From Variovorax sp. JS1663 (GTDB lineage Bacteria > Pseudomonadota > Gammaproteobacteria > Burkholderiales > Burkholderiaceae_C): a DNA stretch of 64,000 bases. A program made the position numbers and the translations under genes. How positions within the stretch are numbered: the first letter of the stretch is position 1; every line of letters starts with the position of its first letter. The stretch is from NCBI RefSeq assembly GCF_002157355.1, contig NZ_LYMK01000008.1, forward strand, positions 124,001-188,000, given 5' to 3'. Of this stretch, positions 39,881 through 47,812 are shown in pieces. The notes beneath the pieces were generated by a model. It ran no database searches. It saw only the letters and a list, made by a program, of their open reading frames with translations, and was not told where the DNA came from.

Positions 39881-41187
39881 TTGTAGTACCCGGCTTTCTT
39901 CATCTCGCGCTCGGCCGCGGTCTGCGAGGTCTTGAGGGCCTGGTCGACCGTGGTCTTGCCGGAGAGTGCCGCGCTCATCTGCTGGCCGACCGCCACGCCG
40001 ATGGCCTGGAACTCGGGAATCGCCGCGTACTGCACGCCGACGTAGGGCGACTTGGGCAGGGTGCTGTCGTTCGGATTGGCGGTGTCGATGGCCTTCTTCT
40101 CCGCCTCCGCGAAGCGCGCCGCCTTCATGAATTCCGGCGTGGCGTAGGTCGACTTGCGCGTGCCGGTGGGCACGGCGCCCCAGCCCTGCTCCTTGGCGAC
40201 CAGCTTGATGTAGTCCTTGGACGTCGCCCACTTGATGAAGGTCTGCGCCGCATCCACCTTCTGCGAGCCGGCGGGGATCGCCAGCGCCCAGGCCCAGAGC
40301 CAGTTCGCGCCCTTCGGTGTCACGGCGGTGGGCGCCTGCGCGAAGGCCACCTTGTCGGCCACCTTCGACTGCTTGGGATCGCTCACGAACGAAGCGGCGA
40401 TGGTTGCGTCCACCCACATGCCGCACTTGCCTTCGTTGAACAGCGCCAGGTTCTCGTTGAAGCTGTTGGCCGATGCACCGGGCGGGCCGTAGGCCTTCAT
40501 GATGTCGACGTAGAAGCTGATCGCGTCCTTCCAGGGCTTGGTATCGATCTGCGGCTTCCAGCTCATGTCGAACCACTGGCCGCCGTTGGTGTTGACCATG
40601 GTCGTGATCAGTGCCATGTTGTCGCCCCAGCCGGGCTTGCCGCGCAGGCACATGCCGTAGACGCCGCCCTTGGGGTCGTGGATCTTGCCGGCAAGCTCCT
40701 TCACCTGGACCCAGGTCGGCTGATCGGGCATCTTGAAGCCCACCTTGTCGGCCAGGTCCTTGCGATACATCAGCATCGAGCTCTCGCCGTAGAAGGGGGC
40801 CGCGAAGAGCTTGCCGTCGGCCGACAGGCCGGTGCGCATGGCCGGCAGCAGGTCGTCGATGTCGTAGGCGGCGTCGGTCGCGATGGGATGGAGCCAGCCC
40901 TTCTTGGCCCAGATCGGCGTTTCGTACATCCCGATGGTCATCACGTCGAACTGGCCGCCCTTGGTGGCGATGTCGGTGGTGACGCGCTGGCGCAAGGTGC
41001 CTTCCTCGAGCGTGACCCACTTGAGCTTGATGTCCGGATAGGCCTTCTCGAATGCCGGCGTGAGCTTCTGCATTTCGATCATGTGGCCGTTGTTCACCGT
41101 CGCGACGACCAGTTCGGTCGCGGCATGGGCGGCCAGGCCGGCGCTGGCAAGCGCGAGCACCAGTCCCGCCTTCAGAAAACGCTTCAT
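39877..41187 (-). CDS. Polyol/sugar ABC transporter substrate-binding protein (family 1)
   Basis: A 436-residue periplasmic binding protein of the SBP_bac_1 (MalE-like) class. The signal peptide is 'MKRFLKAGLVLALASAGLAA' with cleavage after HA-A (~23). The mature part starts 'ATELVVATVNNGHMIEMQKL' and has 'ITTMVNTNGGQWFDMSWKPQ', 'NLALFNEGKCGMWVDATIAA' and 'ANWLWAWALAIPAGSQKVDA', typical of mannitol/sorbitol-binding MtlE/SmoE proteins. AAGGAG precedes the ATG. It is the first gene of the leftward operon, so the promoter should lie in 41188-41326. That interval is relatively AT-rich around 41250-41330, but I could not define AraC-type direct repeats with confidence. Confidence 0.92.
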   Translation of the reverse strand: MKRFLKAGLVLALASAGLAAHAATELVVATVNNGHMIEMQKLTPAFEKAYPDIKLKWVTLEEGTLRQRVTTDIATKGGQFDVMTIGMYETPIWAKKGWLHPIATDAAYDIDDLLPAMRTGLSADGKLFAAPFYGESSMLMYRKDLADKVGFKMPDQPTWVQVKELAGKIHDPKGGVYGMCLRGKPGWGDNMALITTMVNTNGGQWFDMSWKPQIDTKPWKDAISFYVDIMKAYGPPGASANSFNENLALFNEGKCGMWVDATIAASFVSDPKQSKVADKVAFAQAPTAVTPKGANWLWAWALAIPAGSQKVDAAQTFIKWATSKDYIKLVAKEQGWGAVPTGTRKSTYATPEFMKAARFAEAEKKAIDTANPNDSTLPKSPYVGVQYAAIPEFQAIGVAVGQQMSAALSGKTTVDQALKTSQTAAEREMKKAGYYK

Positions 41188-41326
41188 GTGTTGTCTCCTT
41201 GTGGTTGGCGACGAGGCAGTCGCTTCAACCGATTCTGGAGACTCCGCCTTGCGGAATTGGTACTGCTATTGCCGCTTTCGATACTTGGATGCACCGATTG
41301 ATCAGTGACTTCCCTAGTTTTGGCAA

Positions 41327-41593
41327 CTATGGATGCATCCTGGCCAGCTGGTGCTCGGGCGCTATCGCGTCCTCCAGCTGCCCTTGGAGGGCCTGCCGCC
41401 CCTTCGCCGTGATGGCCAGCACCTGGGCCGGTCTGTGGCTCTCGCAGCCGTGCGGCAGCGCTTCGGCGGGGGGAATGAAGGCGGTCACCAGGTCGGCAGC
41501 ACGCAGCACGCGCAGCTTGTCGATCTCGGCCGGCGCGTAGACGGTACAGGGCAGCGTCTGCTGGGCGATCTGGCGAAGCAGTTCCATCGGCAT
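41327..41593 (-). CDS. Hypothetical small protein
   Basis: An 88-residue soluble protein that I do not recognise. AAAAGGAGAG directly precedes the ATG at 41593, a strong ribosome site. The first half, 'MELLRQIAQQTLPCTVYAPA' and 'EIDKLRVLRAADLVTAFIPP', is followed by 'VLAITAKGRQALQGQLEDAI'. The 'LAITAKGR' phrase resembles the wing of small winged-helix regulators (often 'LTxxGR'), so a DNA-binding fold is possible but weakly supported. It is the last of three small leftward genes (42121-41327), each with an AAGGAG-type ribosome site. Confidence 0.65.
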   Translation of the reverse strand: MPMELLRQIAQQTLPCTVYAPAEIDKLRVLRAADLVTAFIPPAEALPHGCESHRPAQVLAITAKGRQALQGQLEDAIAPEHQLARMHP

Positions 41594-41677
41594 GAAGACT
41601 CTCCTTTTCGCGGCGGACAGTTCATGCTGCGCGGCAGCCGCGCATACGCGGCCGGAAACCCGCAGCCCCACAGTTTG

Positions 41678-41914
41678 TCAAGCCTCGTGCACCACCAGCC
41701 GGCTGTCCGCCCACTGCATGGCCTGGTGCTCCGCATGACGGATGGCTTCCGCCTCGGTCCTGCAGAAGTCGGCATCGTTCATGAGCGGCACGCGTTGCTC
41801 GCTGGGCCATCCCAGCTCGCGGATGACGATGGGCCGGAAGCGCGCCGGCCCCTCCTTCTCGGCGCTGCACATGAAGTGGAAGCCCCGGTAGACGAACACG
41901 ATGTTCCTGGCCAT
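41678..41914 (-). CDS. Hypothetical small protein
   Basis: A 78-residue protein with AGGAG nine bases before its ATG (41914). It begins 'MARNIVFVYRGFHFMCSAEK' and then has 'FRPIVIRELGWPSEQRVPLM' and 'ADFCRTEAEAIRHAEHQAMQ', ending 'WADSRLVVHEA'. The pattern (short beta-rich N-terminus, then a helix with alternating Ala/Glu and His) is seen in small conserved Burkholderiales proteins of unknown role. No signal peptide or membrane segment. It lies 30 bases downstream of the DUF3606 gene and 84 bases before the 88-residue protein gene. Confidence 0.65.
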   Translation of the reverse strand: MARNIVFVYRGFHFMCSAEKEGPARFRPIVIRELGWPSEQRVPLMNDADFCRTEAEAIRHAEHQAMQWADSRLVVHEA

Positions 41915-41944
41915 GGTCGGCTCCTGGCCGCCTTGTCGTTCATT

Positions 41945-42121
41945 TCACTTGCCGAGGTACTGGCGGACGGCCTCGACCGAAGTGCCCGCGGCCGCCACGG
42001 CCGCTCTCAGCTGTGCTTCGCTGACGCCCAGCGTCTGGGTCCAGTAGCGCAGCTCGTGGATTTCGCTGACGTTGATGCGCGACCGGTCCTGCGGTCCGCG
42101 CTTGCTGAGGTCGTCCGGCAT
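41945..42121 (-). CDS. DUF3606 domain-containing protein
   Basis: A 58-residue protein consisting of a single DUF3606 domain: 'MPDDLSKRGPQDRSRINVSE', then 'HELRYWTQTLGVSEAQLRAA' and 'VAAAGTSVEAVRQYLGK'. This is one of the most typical members, with the SKRGPQDRSRIN start and the conserved Tyr-Trp. Such proteins are small, soluble, often found next to stress genes, and of unknown function. CAAGGAGACACAAC before the ATG is a strong ribosome site. It is first in a leftward group with two other small hypothetical genes. Confidence 0.86.
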   Translation of the reverse strand: MPDDLSKRGPQDRSRINVSEIHELRYWTQTLGVSEAQLRAAVAAAGTSVEAVRQYLGK

Positions 42122-42355
42122 GTTGTGTCTCCTTGCTCGGCGTGTACTGGGTTGGAGTGTGGGCGCCCTCCGAAAGTGCAATCGCCGGACGCGGTCGCGT
42201 GGCAGTGCAAGAAGGGGGCTGACATGCAGGAAGGGGGGCAGGCGACCCGGCTGCCATCCAAGGTCTGCCAGGTGAATCCAAGGCGCGGCGCGCAGCGTAT
42301 CAGTGGCAGTCCGCCGCGTGAGTCGCGGCGGCTTTCAACCCCCTGGAGCACCACC

Positions 42356-42649
42356 ATGAAGATCACATTCCGCCGCTTCGTCCCGTTGGCCGCTGTTGGC
42401 TTCGCGAGTCTCGCCAGCCTCGGCGCACAGGCCTTCCAGGGCGAGCAGAATCCGCTGCCGCCACAACCCTTCCAACCGTCGCTGTCGCGCGCTGCGGTGC
42501 AGCAGGACGCGCTGCGCCCCGTGCAGATCAGCAATGGCGGAACGGGCGTGGCGATGCCGGCCCGCCTGGCGGACCGCGCCACCGTGCGCTCGGAAGCGCG
42601 GGCGATCAGCGCCAAGGGCGCCGCGACCTACGGCGAGATCCAGCGCTGA
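42356..42649 (+). CDS. Small exported protein, DUF4148-like
   Basis: A 97-residue protein with a signal peptide ('MKITFRRFVPLAAVGFASLA', cleavage probably after 'GAQA') and a short mature part rich in Gln/Pro and Ala/Arg. The end 'RLADRATVRSEARAISAKGA' resembles the 'R..VRAEA...A..G' repeats of DUF4148-type exported proteins, including the one at 44750-45127. No function is known. It is convergent with the MocR gene (42667) with 17 bases between the stops. The gap before it (42122-42355) shows no other gene. Confidence 0.65.
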   Translation: MKITFRRFVPLAAVGFASLASLGAQAFQGEQNPLPPQPFQPSLSRAAVQQDALRPVQISNGGTGVAMPARLADRATVRSEARAISAKGAATYGEIQR

Positions 42650-42666
42650 GCAGCGGCGCTTGCCGG

Positions 42667-43998
42667 TCAGAAGGTCTGGTCGGCAACGACGCGGGCCACG
42701 GTTTCGAGCGACCGCCTGAGCGTGGCCAGGTCGACGGAGCCGAGCGCCAGCCGGATGGCGTGCGGCGCCTGCGCCGAGGCCGAGAAGGGCACCGCGGTCG
42801 ACACGGAGACTCGCTCGCGAATCAGCGCCATGGCCACGGCGTCCGCGCGCACCTCGTGCGGCAGGGGAAGCCAGACGAAGTACGAGTTCGGGTGGCTGAT
42901 CGTCTTCAGTTTGCCCAGGATGCCGGCCGCGAGGCCCTGGCGCAGCGTGGCATCCCGCCGCTTGTCGGCTTCGAGCCGCTTCACCGTGCCGTCTTCCAGC
43001 CAGCCGCAGGCGATGGCCGTCATCGCCGCGGGGGTGTTCCAGGTGGTCGCCCGGACGGTCCGCTCGAGCTTGCCGACCCACTCGCGCGGTGCCTGGGCGA
43101 AGCCCACGCGCAGACCCGTCGCGACGCTCTTCGACAGACTCGACACGTAGACGGTGGTCTCCGGCGCGAGCGCGGCCAGGGGCGGGGGCGCGCCTTCCAC
43201 GAGGAAGGCGTAGGCCGCATCCTCGATCAGGATCAATCCATGGCGCCGGGCGAGTGCCACGAGATCACGGCGGCGTGTCGCGCTCATGACCCAGCCGAGC
43301 GGGTTGTGCAGCGTCGGCATGACGTAGACGGCGCGCACGCGGCGGCGCTGGCACAACGCCGCCAGCGCATCCAGATCGGGGCCATGCCCCGCGGCCGGGA
43401 TCGGTGCCAGTTCCAGCCGATGGGCTTCCGCGGCCAGCTTGAAGCCCGGGTAGGTCAACGCATCCACGGCCACGACGTCGCCGGGCTCGAGCAAGGCCAT
43501 GGCGGTGGTCGTCAGCCCGTGCTGTGCGCCGCTGACGAGCAGGGTGGTCTCCGCCGATGCGGCCAGGCCCCGGCTGGCCAGGTGGCGCGCCACCGTCGCG
43601 CGCTCATGCTCGCGCCCGCCGTGGGGCTGGTATTGCAGCAGGGACTGCAGGTCACCCGCGACCGCGAGCTGGCGCAGCGCTGCCCGGAGAAGCTCGGCCT
43701 GGCCCGGCGAGGACGGCGAGTTGAAGCTCAGGTCCACCGTGTCCGCGTTCCAGGCATGCAGGTCGACGCCCTGGCCCCGGGGCAAGGGCTCCTTGACGAA
43801 GGTGCCGCGGCCCGTCTCGCCGCTCACCAGCCCCATGGCCTGCAGCTCCGCGTAGACGCGCGTGGCCGTGACCAGCGAAATGCCTTCCCGGGCCGAGAGC
43901 GCGCGATGCGTCGGCAGGCGCGTTCCGGGGCGCAGGCGGCCGGCGCGGATGTCCGCCGCGAGCCGGTCGACGAGTTGCTTGTAGCGGGCCTCGGGCAT
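42667..43998 (-). CDS. MocR-family PLP-dependent transcriptional regulator
   Basis: A 443-residue GntR/MocR regulator: an N-terminal GntR winged helix (~5-70, 'YKQLVDRLAADIRAGRLRPG', 'TRLPTHRALSAREGISLVTA') joined to a class I aminotransferase-like domain (~100-435). PLP-binding features are 'VSGAQHGLTTTAMALLEPGD', 'MPTLHNPLGWVMSATRRRDL' (Asn/Pro), 'LILIEDAAYAFLVE' (Asp) and the Schiff-base Lys in 'VYVSSLSKSVATGLRVGFAQ'. It is divergent from the DJ-1/PfpI gene. The 90-bp intergenic segment is unusually AT-rich and holds a 7-bp direct repeat that could be its operator. The amino-acid-like effector is unknown. Confidence 0.88.
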   Translation of the reverse strand: MPEARYKQLVDRLAADIRAGRLRPGTRLPTHRALSAREGISLVTATRVYAELQAMGLVSGETGRGTFVKEPLPRGQGVDLHAWNADTVDLSFNSPSSPGQAELLRAALRQLAVAGDLQSLLQYQPHGGREHERATVARHLASRGLAASAETTLLVSGAQHGLTTTAMALLEPGDVVAVDALTYPGFKLAAEAHRLELAPIPAAGHGPDLDALAALCQRRRVRAVYVMPTLHNPLGWVMSATRRRDLVALARRHGLILIEDAAYAFLVEGAPPPLAALAPETTVYVSSLSKSVATGLRVGFAQAPREWVGKLERTVRATTWNTPAAMTAIACGWLEDGTVKRLEADKRRDATLRQGLAAGILGKLKTISHPNSYFVWLPLPHEVRADAVAMALIRERVSVSTAVPFSASAQAPHAIRLALGSVDLATLRRSLETVARVVADQTF

Positions 43999-44003
43999 GC
44001 CTC

Positions 44004-44033
44004 AATGTATCCATGACAATTATTTGAATGTAT
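44004..44033. promoter_or_regulatory. AATGTAT direct repeats, candidate MocR operator
   Basis: AATGTAT occurs at 44004-44010 and 44027-44033, in direct orientation 23 bp apart (about two helical turns), within an AT-rich island between the divergent MocR and DJ-1 genes. MocR regulators commonly bind direct repeats. The second copy overlaps the -35 of the DJ-1 promoter. Confidence 0.45.
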
Positions 44034-44052
44034 TGATTGTGGGCCCTACGAT
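44024..44052 (+). promoter_or_regulatory. Sigma-70 promoter of the DJ-1/PfpI gene
   Basis: TTGAAT (44024-44029) and TACGAT (44047-44052) are separated by exactly 17 bp. The predicted start near 44059 leaves a 30-nt leader before the ATG at 44089. The overlap with the AATGTAT repeat suggests MocR control. Confidence 0.45.
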
Positions 44053-44088
44053 GGCGCGACACAACTTCTCCATTCCTCGAGGACGTCC

Positions 44089-44685
44089 ATGCACATCGCC
44101 ATCCTGGCCTTCGAAGGCTTCAACGAAATCGACACGTTGATCGCGTTCAACATCCTCAGTCGCGTCAAGAAGCCCGGCTTGCGGGTGTCGATCGCCAGTC
44201 CGTGGGCCAGGGTGCGTTCGATGAACGGCGTGGTGCTGGAGTCGCAGGTGTCGCTGAAGGCGGCATGTGACGCCGATGCGGTGCTGGTCGGCAGCGGGAT
44301 CCGGACGCGGGAGGTCGTCGCCGATGCCGCGCTGATGTCGCAGCTCAAGCTCGATCCGGCGCGCCAGCTTCTCGGCGCCCAATGCTCGGGCACGCTGATG
44401 CTGGCCAAGCTGGGGCTGCTGTGGGACGTTCCGGCCTGCACGGACTCGACCACCAGGCCGTGGGTGCAGGAGGCCGGCGTGGCCGTGCTCGATCAGCCCT
44501 TCGTGGCCCGGGGAAACGTCGCGACCGCCGGCGGCTGCCTGTCGTCGCCGTACCTCGCGGCCTGGTTCATCGCGCGCCTGGCGGGCGTGGAGGCCGCACG
44601 CAGCGCGATTGGCCACGTCGCGCCGGTGGGGGAGAAGGAGGTCTACGTTGCGCGGACGATGGCCAACATCTCGCGGTTTCTGTGA
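44089..44685 (+). CDS. DJ-1/PfpI family protein
   Basis: A 198-residue protein of the DJ-1/PfpI superfamily. The N-terminus 'MHIAILAFEGFNEIDTLIAF' carries the acidic residue (Glu13) that activates the cysteine; the nucleophile elbow is 'LGAQCSGTLMLAKLGLL', with Cys near residue 99. 'ATAGGCLSSPYLAAWFIARL' follows. Members act as glyoxalase/deglycase-like enzymes, isonitrile hydratases or stress chaperones, or as sensor halves of AraC regulators; no HTH is attached here. It is divergent from a MocR regulator, which most likely controls it. The exact reaction cannot be stated. Confidence 0.85.
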   Translation: MHIAILAFEGFNEIDTLIAFNILSRVKKPGLRVSIASPWARVRSMNGVVLESQVSLKAACDADAVLVGSGIRTREVVADAALMSQLKLDPARQLLGAQCSGTLMLAKLGLLWDVPACTDSTTRPWVQEAGVAVLDQPFVARGNVATAGGCLSSPYLAAWFIARLAGVEAARSAIGHVAPVGEKEVYVARTMANISRFL

Positions 44686-44690
44686 AGGCA

Positions 44691-44728
44691 GGAAAAAGCC
44701 GGGAGCATGCAGTCGCATGTCCCGGCTT
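44691..44728 (-). terminator. Intrinsic terminator of the DUF4148 gene
   Basis: AAGCCGGGA...TCCCGGCTT (9 bp), continued by CATGC/GCATG after a one-base bulge, closes a four-base loop. On the minus strand it ends CGGCTTTTTCC, a proper T tract for the leftward DUF4148 gene (stop at 44750). It also lies just after the convergent DJ-1 stop. Confidence 0.7.
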
Positions 44729-44749
44729 GCGCCTTCGAGCGCCGTGCGT

Positions 44750-45127
44750 TTACAGCGGGAGCTGGTCGCCGCGGGCGGTCGCACGGGCCTGCGCGCGCAC
44801 CGTGGTGCGGTCGACGATGCCGGCCTGCACCGAGGTCACGCCCTGGCCGTAGCCTTCGGCATAGGGGTTGGGGCCATGCGCGGCGGCGACCGCTTCGTTG
44901 CGCACGATGGCGCGGGGACCGGAGGCCAGCAGCGGGGCTGCGACGCGCGAAGAGACGGCTTCGGCATAGGGGTTGTCGCTGTGCGCGGCGACCACGGCGT
45001 CGGCACGCACTTCGGCGCGGCTCTTGCCGTAGACGAGGGGATGCACACCGTCGTAGGTTTCGGCCTGTGCGCCGACGGCGGCGAGCAGGGAGAGAGCGGC
45101 GGCAGCGATGATCTTCGAGGTCTTCAT
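44750..45127 (-). CDS. DUF4148 family exported protein
   Basis: A 125-residue secreted protein: signal peptide 'MKTSKIIAAAALSLLAAVGA' with cleavage after 'AQA'. The mature part has three similar segments of the form 'SRAEVRADAVVAAHSDNPYA', 'RAIVRNEAVAAAHGPNPYAE' and 'RTTVRAQARATARGDQLPL', i.e. a ~40-residue repeat ending in N-PYAE. DUF4148 proteins are abundant in Burkholderiales, small and periplasmic; no activity is known (many are mis-named 'helicase SNF2' in databases). GGAAACTGAA precedes the ATG. A bulged intrinsic terminator follows its stop. Confidence 0.83.
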   Translation of the reverse strand: MKTSKIIAAAALSLLAAVGAQAETYDGVHPLVYGKSRAEVRADAVVAAHSDNPYAEAVSSRVAAPLLASGPRAIVRNEAVAAAHGPNPYAEGYGQGVTSVQAGIVDRTTVRAQARATARGDQLPL

Positions 45128-45279
45128 TTCAGTTTCCTTGGACATTGGCTTGAATGGTTCGAACCGGTCTTGGGTGGGGTCGTCGTCCCCCGAAGGGACG
45201 GCCACCTCGCTCGGTGCCCTGTTCACTCAGAACAGTGGATGGCTGCTCTGTGGGATGAAGTGTGCGCCCAAAACTAGGT

Positions 45280-45306
45280 AAAAACCCTGGTCAATTCGAA
45301 CCAGGG
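45280..45306 (-). terminator. Terminator-like hairpin upstream of the DUF4148 gene (attenuator or sRNA end)
   Basis: On the minus strand CCCTGGT-(8 nt)-ACCAGGG is followed by TTTTTACC. No coding gene ends here, so it is either a leader attenuator for the DUF4148 gene or the 3' end of a short RNA transcribed leftward from near 45,430. Confidence 0.4.
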
Positions 45307-45416
45307 CGTTGCCGTAGCCGAAACAATCGCGCGGGCGTGCCTGGGGCGCAGTGGCGCAGAGGCTCGCCCGGGCGTGGCGGCCAACTATTTCATGGCGAGG
45401 CCCGAAGCGGCTGCCA

Positions 45417-45437
45417 TTGTTTCGGATGCGTAAACAA
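45417..45437. promoter_or_regulatory. TTGTTT-N9-AAACAA dyad before the efflux operon
   Basis: A perfect 6-9-6 inverted repeat, AT-rich against its surroundings, 94 bp before the first efflux gene. It may bind the LysR-type regulator encoded at the far end of the operon (50821-51729), as AaeR does for aaeXAB, but its T-N11-A fit is only approximate. Confidence 0.35.
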
Positions 45438-45530
45438 CGCATTGCGCCTGGCCGGCTGTTTGCGCGTGGGGTGAATGCCTAGAGTTCCAGGCAATCGTTC
45501 CATCCACCCATCCCTCTTTTCGGCACGGCC

Positions 45531-47579
45531 ATGAGCGCTTTCAATCCCCGGGGCATCGCCTTCGCAGCCAAGGTCACGGCCGCGGCGCTGGCCGCCGTTC
45601 TGGTGGCGCTCTGGTTCGACCTGCCCAATCCGGGATGGGCGGGGCTGACGGTTTTCCTCACGAGCCAACCCCTCACCGGTGCCTCCGGTGCCCTGATCGC
45701 CCGGTCGACCTACCGCGTCGCCGGAACGCTGCTCGGCGTGACGGCGTCGCTGGTGCTGATCCCGCTGCTCTCCGGCGCGCCGGAGCTGCTCATCCTCGGC
45801 ATTGCCGCGTGGGTGGCGCTGTGCCTCTACGTGTCGCTGCTCGATCGCACGCCGCGCAACTACGCCTTCATGCTGGCGGGCTACACGGTGCCCCTGGTCG
45901 GCCTGCCGCTCGCCACCAACCCCGGCGCGATCTTCGATGCCGCCGTGCTCCTGCGCGCCGAGGAGATCGGCCTGGGTGCCGTCTTCTCCGTCGTCGTCCA
46001 CACCTTGTTCGCGCCGCGCAGCGTCAAGCCCCTGCTCGTCGCGAAAGTGGATGCGGTGATGAAGGATGCCGTGCGCTGGATGCTGGAGGGACTTGCCCCG
46101 GCGCCTGCGGGCGAGGCGCAGCGCCGGGCCCGCGAGCGCGTCGCCGCCGATCTGACCGAGCTGCGAACCCTGGCGAACAACCTGCAGTTCGAGCCGGCCA
46201 TCACCCGGCAGGACATGGGCGTGGTGATGGCGCTCGAAGAGCGCCTGGTCGGGCTGCTGCCGCTGCTGGCAGGCGTGGAGGATCGCCTCGCCGCATTGGG
46301 ACCGGAAAGGCTGCAGCGCGTGCCGCAGCTCGAAGCCCACATGGAACGGGTTCGCCTTCACCTCGGCGAGGTGCACGGGCGGGCCGACGCGCTGCGGCTG
46401 GGCGGGGCGGGGCGTTCGCTGGTCGCGACCGACGGTGCGGCGCTGTCCGCCGACCACCTGCTGGTGATCGGCGCGATGGAGCGCCTGGCCCAGCTGCTGG
46501 AGGCATGGAGCGACTGCCAGGGCCTGGTTCGGCGCCTGCAGGGCGAGCCCACGGTGCCCGACGAGCGGATCGACGCGGCCATCGCCGCGCCTGCGCAGCG
46601 CGTGCTGCACGTGGATCCCGGGCTCGCTGCGTTCTCCGCCTTCGCGGCGGCGGTCGCGGTGACTGCCGCCGGCGCGGTGTGCTGGGTGCTGGGCTGGGAC
46701 AAGGGCGTGACGGCGGTGGGCATCGCGGCGGCCGGGTCTTCCCTGTTCGCCTCCTTCGACGACCCCCGTCCCATGCTCCGGATCATGCTCGTCGCGACCG
46801 TGGCTGCGATCCCCGTGGCCGCGCTCTACGTCTTCGCGCTGCTGCCGGCGAGCCACAGCGCGATCGAGCTCGCCGTGGTGCTGGCGCCGCTCTACTTCTT
46901 CACCGCGCTCTACCTCGCCACGCCGAACTTCTGGCTCCCGGCCCTGGGCTTCGCGCTGATCTCCCAGACGCTGCTGTCCCTGCAGCCGGTGCAGGCCGGC
47001 GACTTCGTCGGCTTCACGGGGGTCGCGATCGGCGCCCTCGTCGGAACCATCATCGCGCAGGTGGTGACCTCGCTGGTCCGGGTGATCGGCGTCGAGACCA
47101 GCGTCCGCCGCCTGCTGCGCGCGGCCTGGTCCGATCTCGCCGCGCTGGCCACCGACCGGCGCGCCGGCTCGCGCCAGGTCTGGGCCAGCCGCATGCTGGA
47201 TCGCGTCGGCATCCTGGTTCCGCGGATCGCGCGGTCGAGCGGGATCGCGCGCACGCGTGCGGCACGCGCGCTCGACGACCTGCGGCTGGGCGCGAACATC
47301 CTCGATCTGCGGCAAGCGGGCGAGATCGGGAACCCGGACGCGCGCCTGGCCATCGGCACCGTGCTCGAGCGCCTGGGCGAGCATTTCCGGGCGCGTCTCA
47401 AGCGCCCTGACGCCCTTCCCGGCGCGGCGCTGCGCGCATCCCTCGACGAAGCCATCGCCCACCTGCTCGCAGCCGAGACCGGCCCCAGCCGCGTGCAGGG
47501 CCTGGTGGCGGCGACCGGGCTGCGGCTCGTCCTCTTTTCGCCCGCCGCGGTCCAGGACGCGAAGGGAGCCCATTCATGA
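45531..47579 (+). CDS. FUSC family inner-membrane efflux protein (AaeB-like)
   Basis: A 682-residue aromatic-acid/fusaric-acid exporter of the FUSC family. The architecture is a first membrane block (~15-165, opening 'AAKVTAAALAAVLVALWFDL'), a long cytoplasmic region (~170-350), a second membrane block (~355-520, 'FSAFAAAVAVTAAGAVCWVL') and a cytoplasmic C-terminal domain. 'NPGWAGLTVFLTSQPLTGAS' is the typical loop after helix 1. The length is close to E. coli AaeB (655). Its stop overlaps the ATG of the DUF1656 gene by four bases, starting a tightly coupled operon with a membrane-fusion protein and an outer-membrane channel. Likely substrates are hydroxylated aromatic acids; this is inferred from the family. 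Confidence 0.9.
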   Translation: MSAFNPRGIAFAAKVTAAALAAVLVALWFDLPNPGWAGLTVFLTSQPLTGASGALIARSTYRVAGTLLGVTASLVLIPLLSGAPELLILGIAAWVALCLYVSLLDRTPRNYAFMLAGYTVPLVGLPLATNPGAIFDAAVLLRAEEIGLGAVFSVVVHTLFAPRSVKPLLVAKVDAVMKDAVRWMLEGLAPAPAGEAQRRARERVAADLTELRTLANNLQFEPAITRQDMGVVMALEERLVGLLPLLAGVEDRLAALGPERLQRVPQLEAHMERVRLHLGEVHGRADALRLGGAGRSLVATDGAALSADHLLVIGAMERLAQLLEAWSDCQGLVRRLQGEPTVPDERIDAAIAAPAQRVLHVDPGLAAFSAFAAAVAVTAAGAVCWVLGWDKGVTAVGIAAAGSSLFASFDDPRPMLRIMLVATVAAIPVAALYVFALLPASHSAIELAVVLAPLYFFTALYLATPNFWLPALGFALISQTLLSLQPVQAGDFVGFTGVAIGALVGTIIAQVVTSLVRVIGVETSVRRLLRAAWSDLAALATDRRAGSRQVWASRMLDRVGILVPRIARSSGIARTRAARALDDLRLGANILDLRQAGEIGNPDARLAIGTVLERLGEHFRARLKRPDALPGAALRASLDEAIAHLLAAETGPSRVQGLVAATGLRLVLFSPAAVQDAKGAHS

Positions 47580-47806
47580 TGACCGACATCAATTTCTTCG
47601 GCGTCTTCGTCGACACCGGCCTGATCACGGCCATGGTCGCGGGGCTTCTGCTCATGGGCCTGCGCCGGCTCTTCGCTGCAACGGGCGTGTACCGGTGGGT
47701 CTGGCATCCGCCGCTGCTCGACCTTTCACTGTTCGCGCTGCTCTGGTTCGCGCTGGCGACCGCAGCGGTCCATTTCCAGGATCACCTGGTTCTTCTGTTG
47801 GGGTGA
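47576..47806 (+). CDS. DUF1656 domain-containing small membrane protein (AaeX-like)
   Basis: A 76-residue protein with two hydrophobic segments ('GLITAMVAGLLLMGLRRLFA' and 'LLDLSLFALLWFALATAAVH'), matching DUF1656/AaeX. The N-terminal 'MTDINFFGVFVDTGLITAM' is characteristic. It always accompanies FUSC exporters and their HlyD partner; its precise role is unknown. The ATG overlaps the FUSC stop (ATGA, 47576-47579) and the gene ends six bases before the membrane-fusion protein gene. Confidence 0.88.
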   Translation: MMTDINFFGVFVDTGLITAMVAGLLLMGLRRLFAATGVYRWVWHPPLLDLSLFALLWFALATAAVHFQDHLVLLLG

Positions 47807-47812
47807 GTCACC

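Larger units (their letters stand above)
45128..45530. other. Gene-free interval between DUF4148 gene and efflux operon
   Basis: No convincing gene is seen in these 403 bases. They contain a minus-strand terminator-like hairpin (45280-45306: CCCTGGT/ACCAGGG with TTTTT on the minus strand) about 150 bases upstream of the DUF4148 ATG. They also contain a TTGTTT-N9-AAACAA dyad (45417-45437) about 95 bases before the efflux operon. Both divergent promoters must lie here. Confidence 0.5.
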
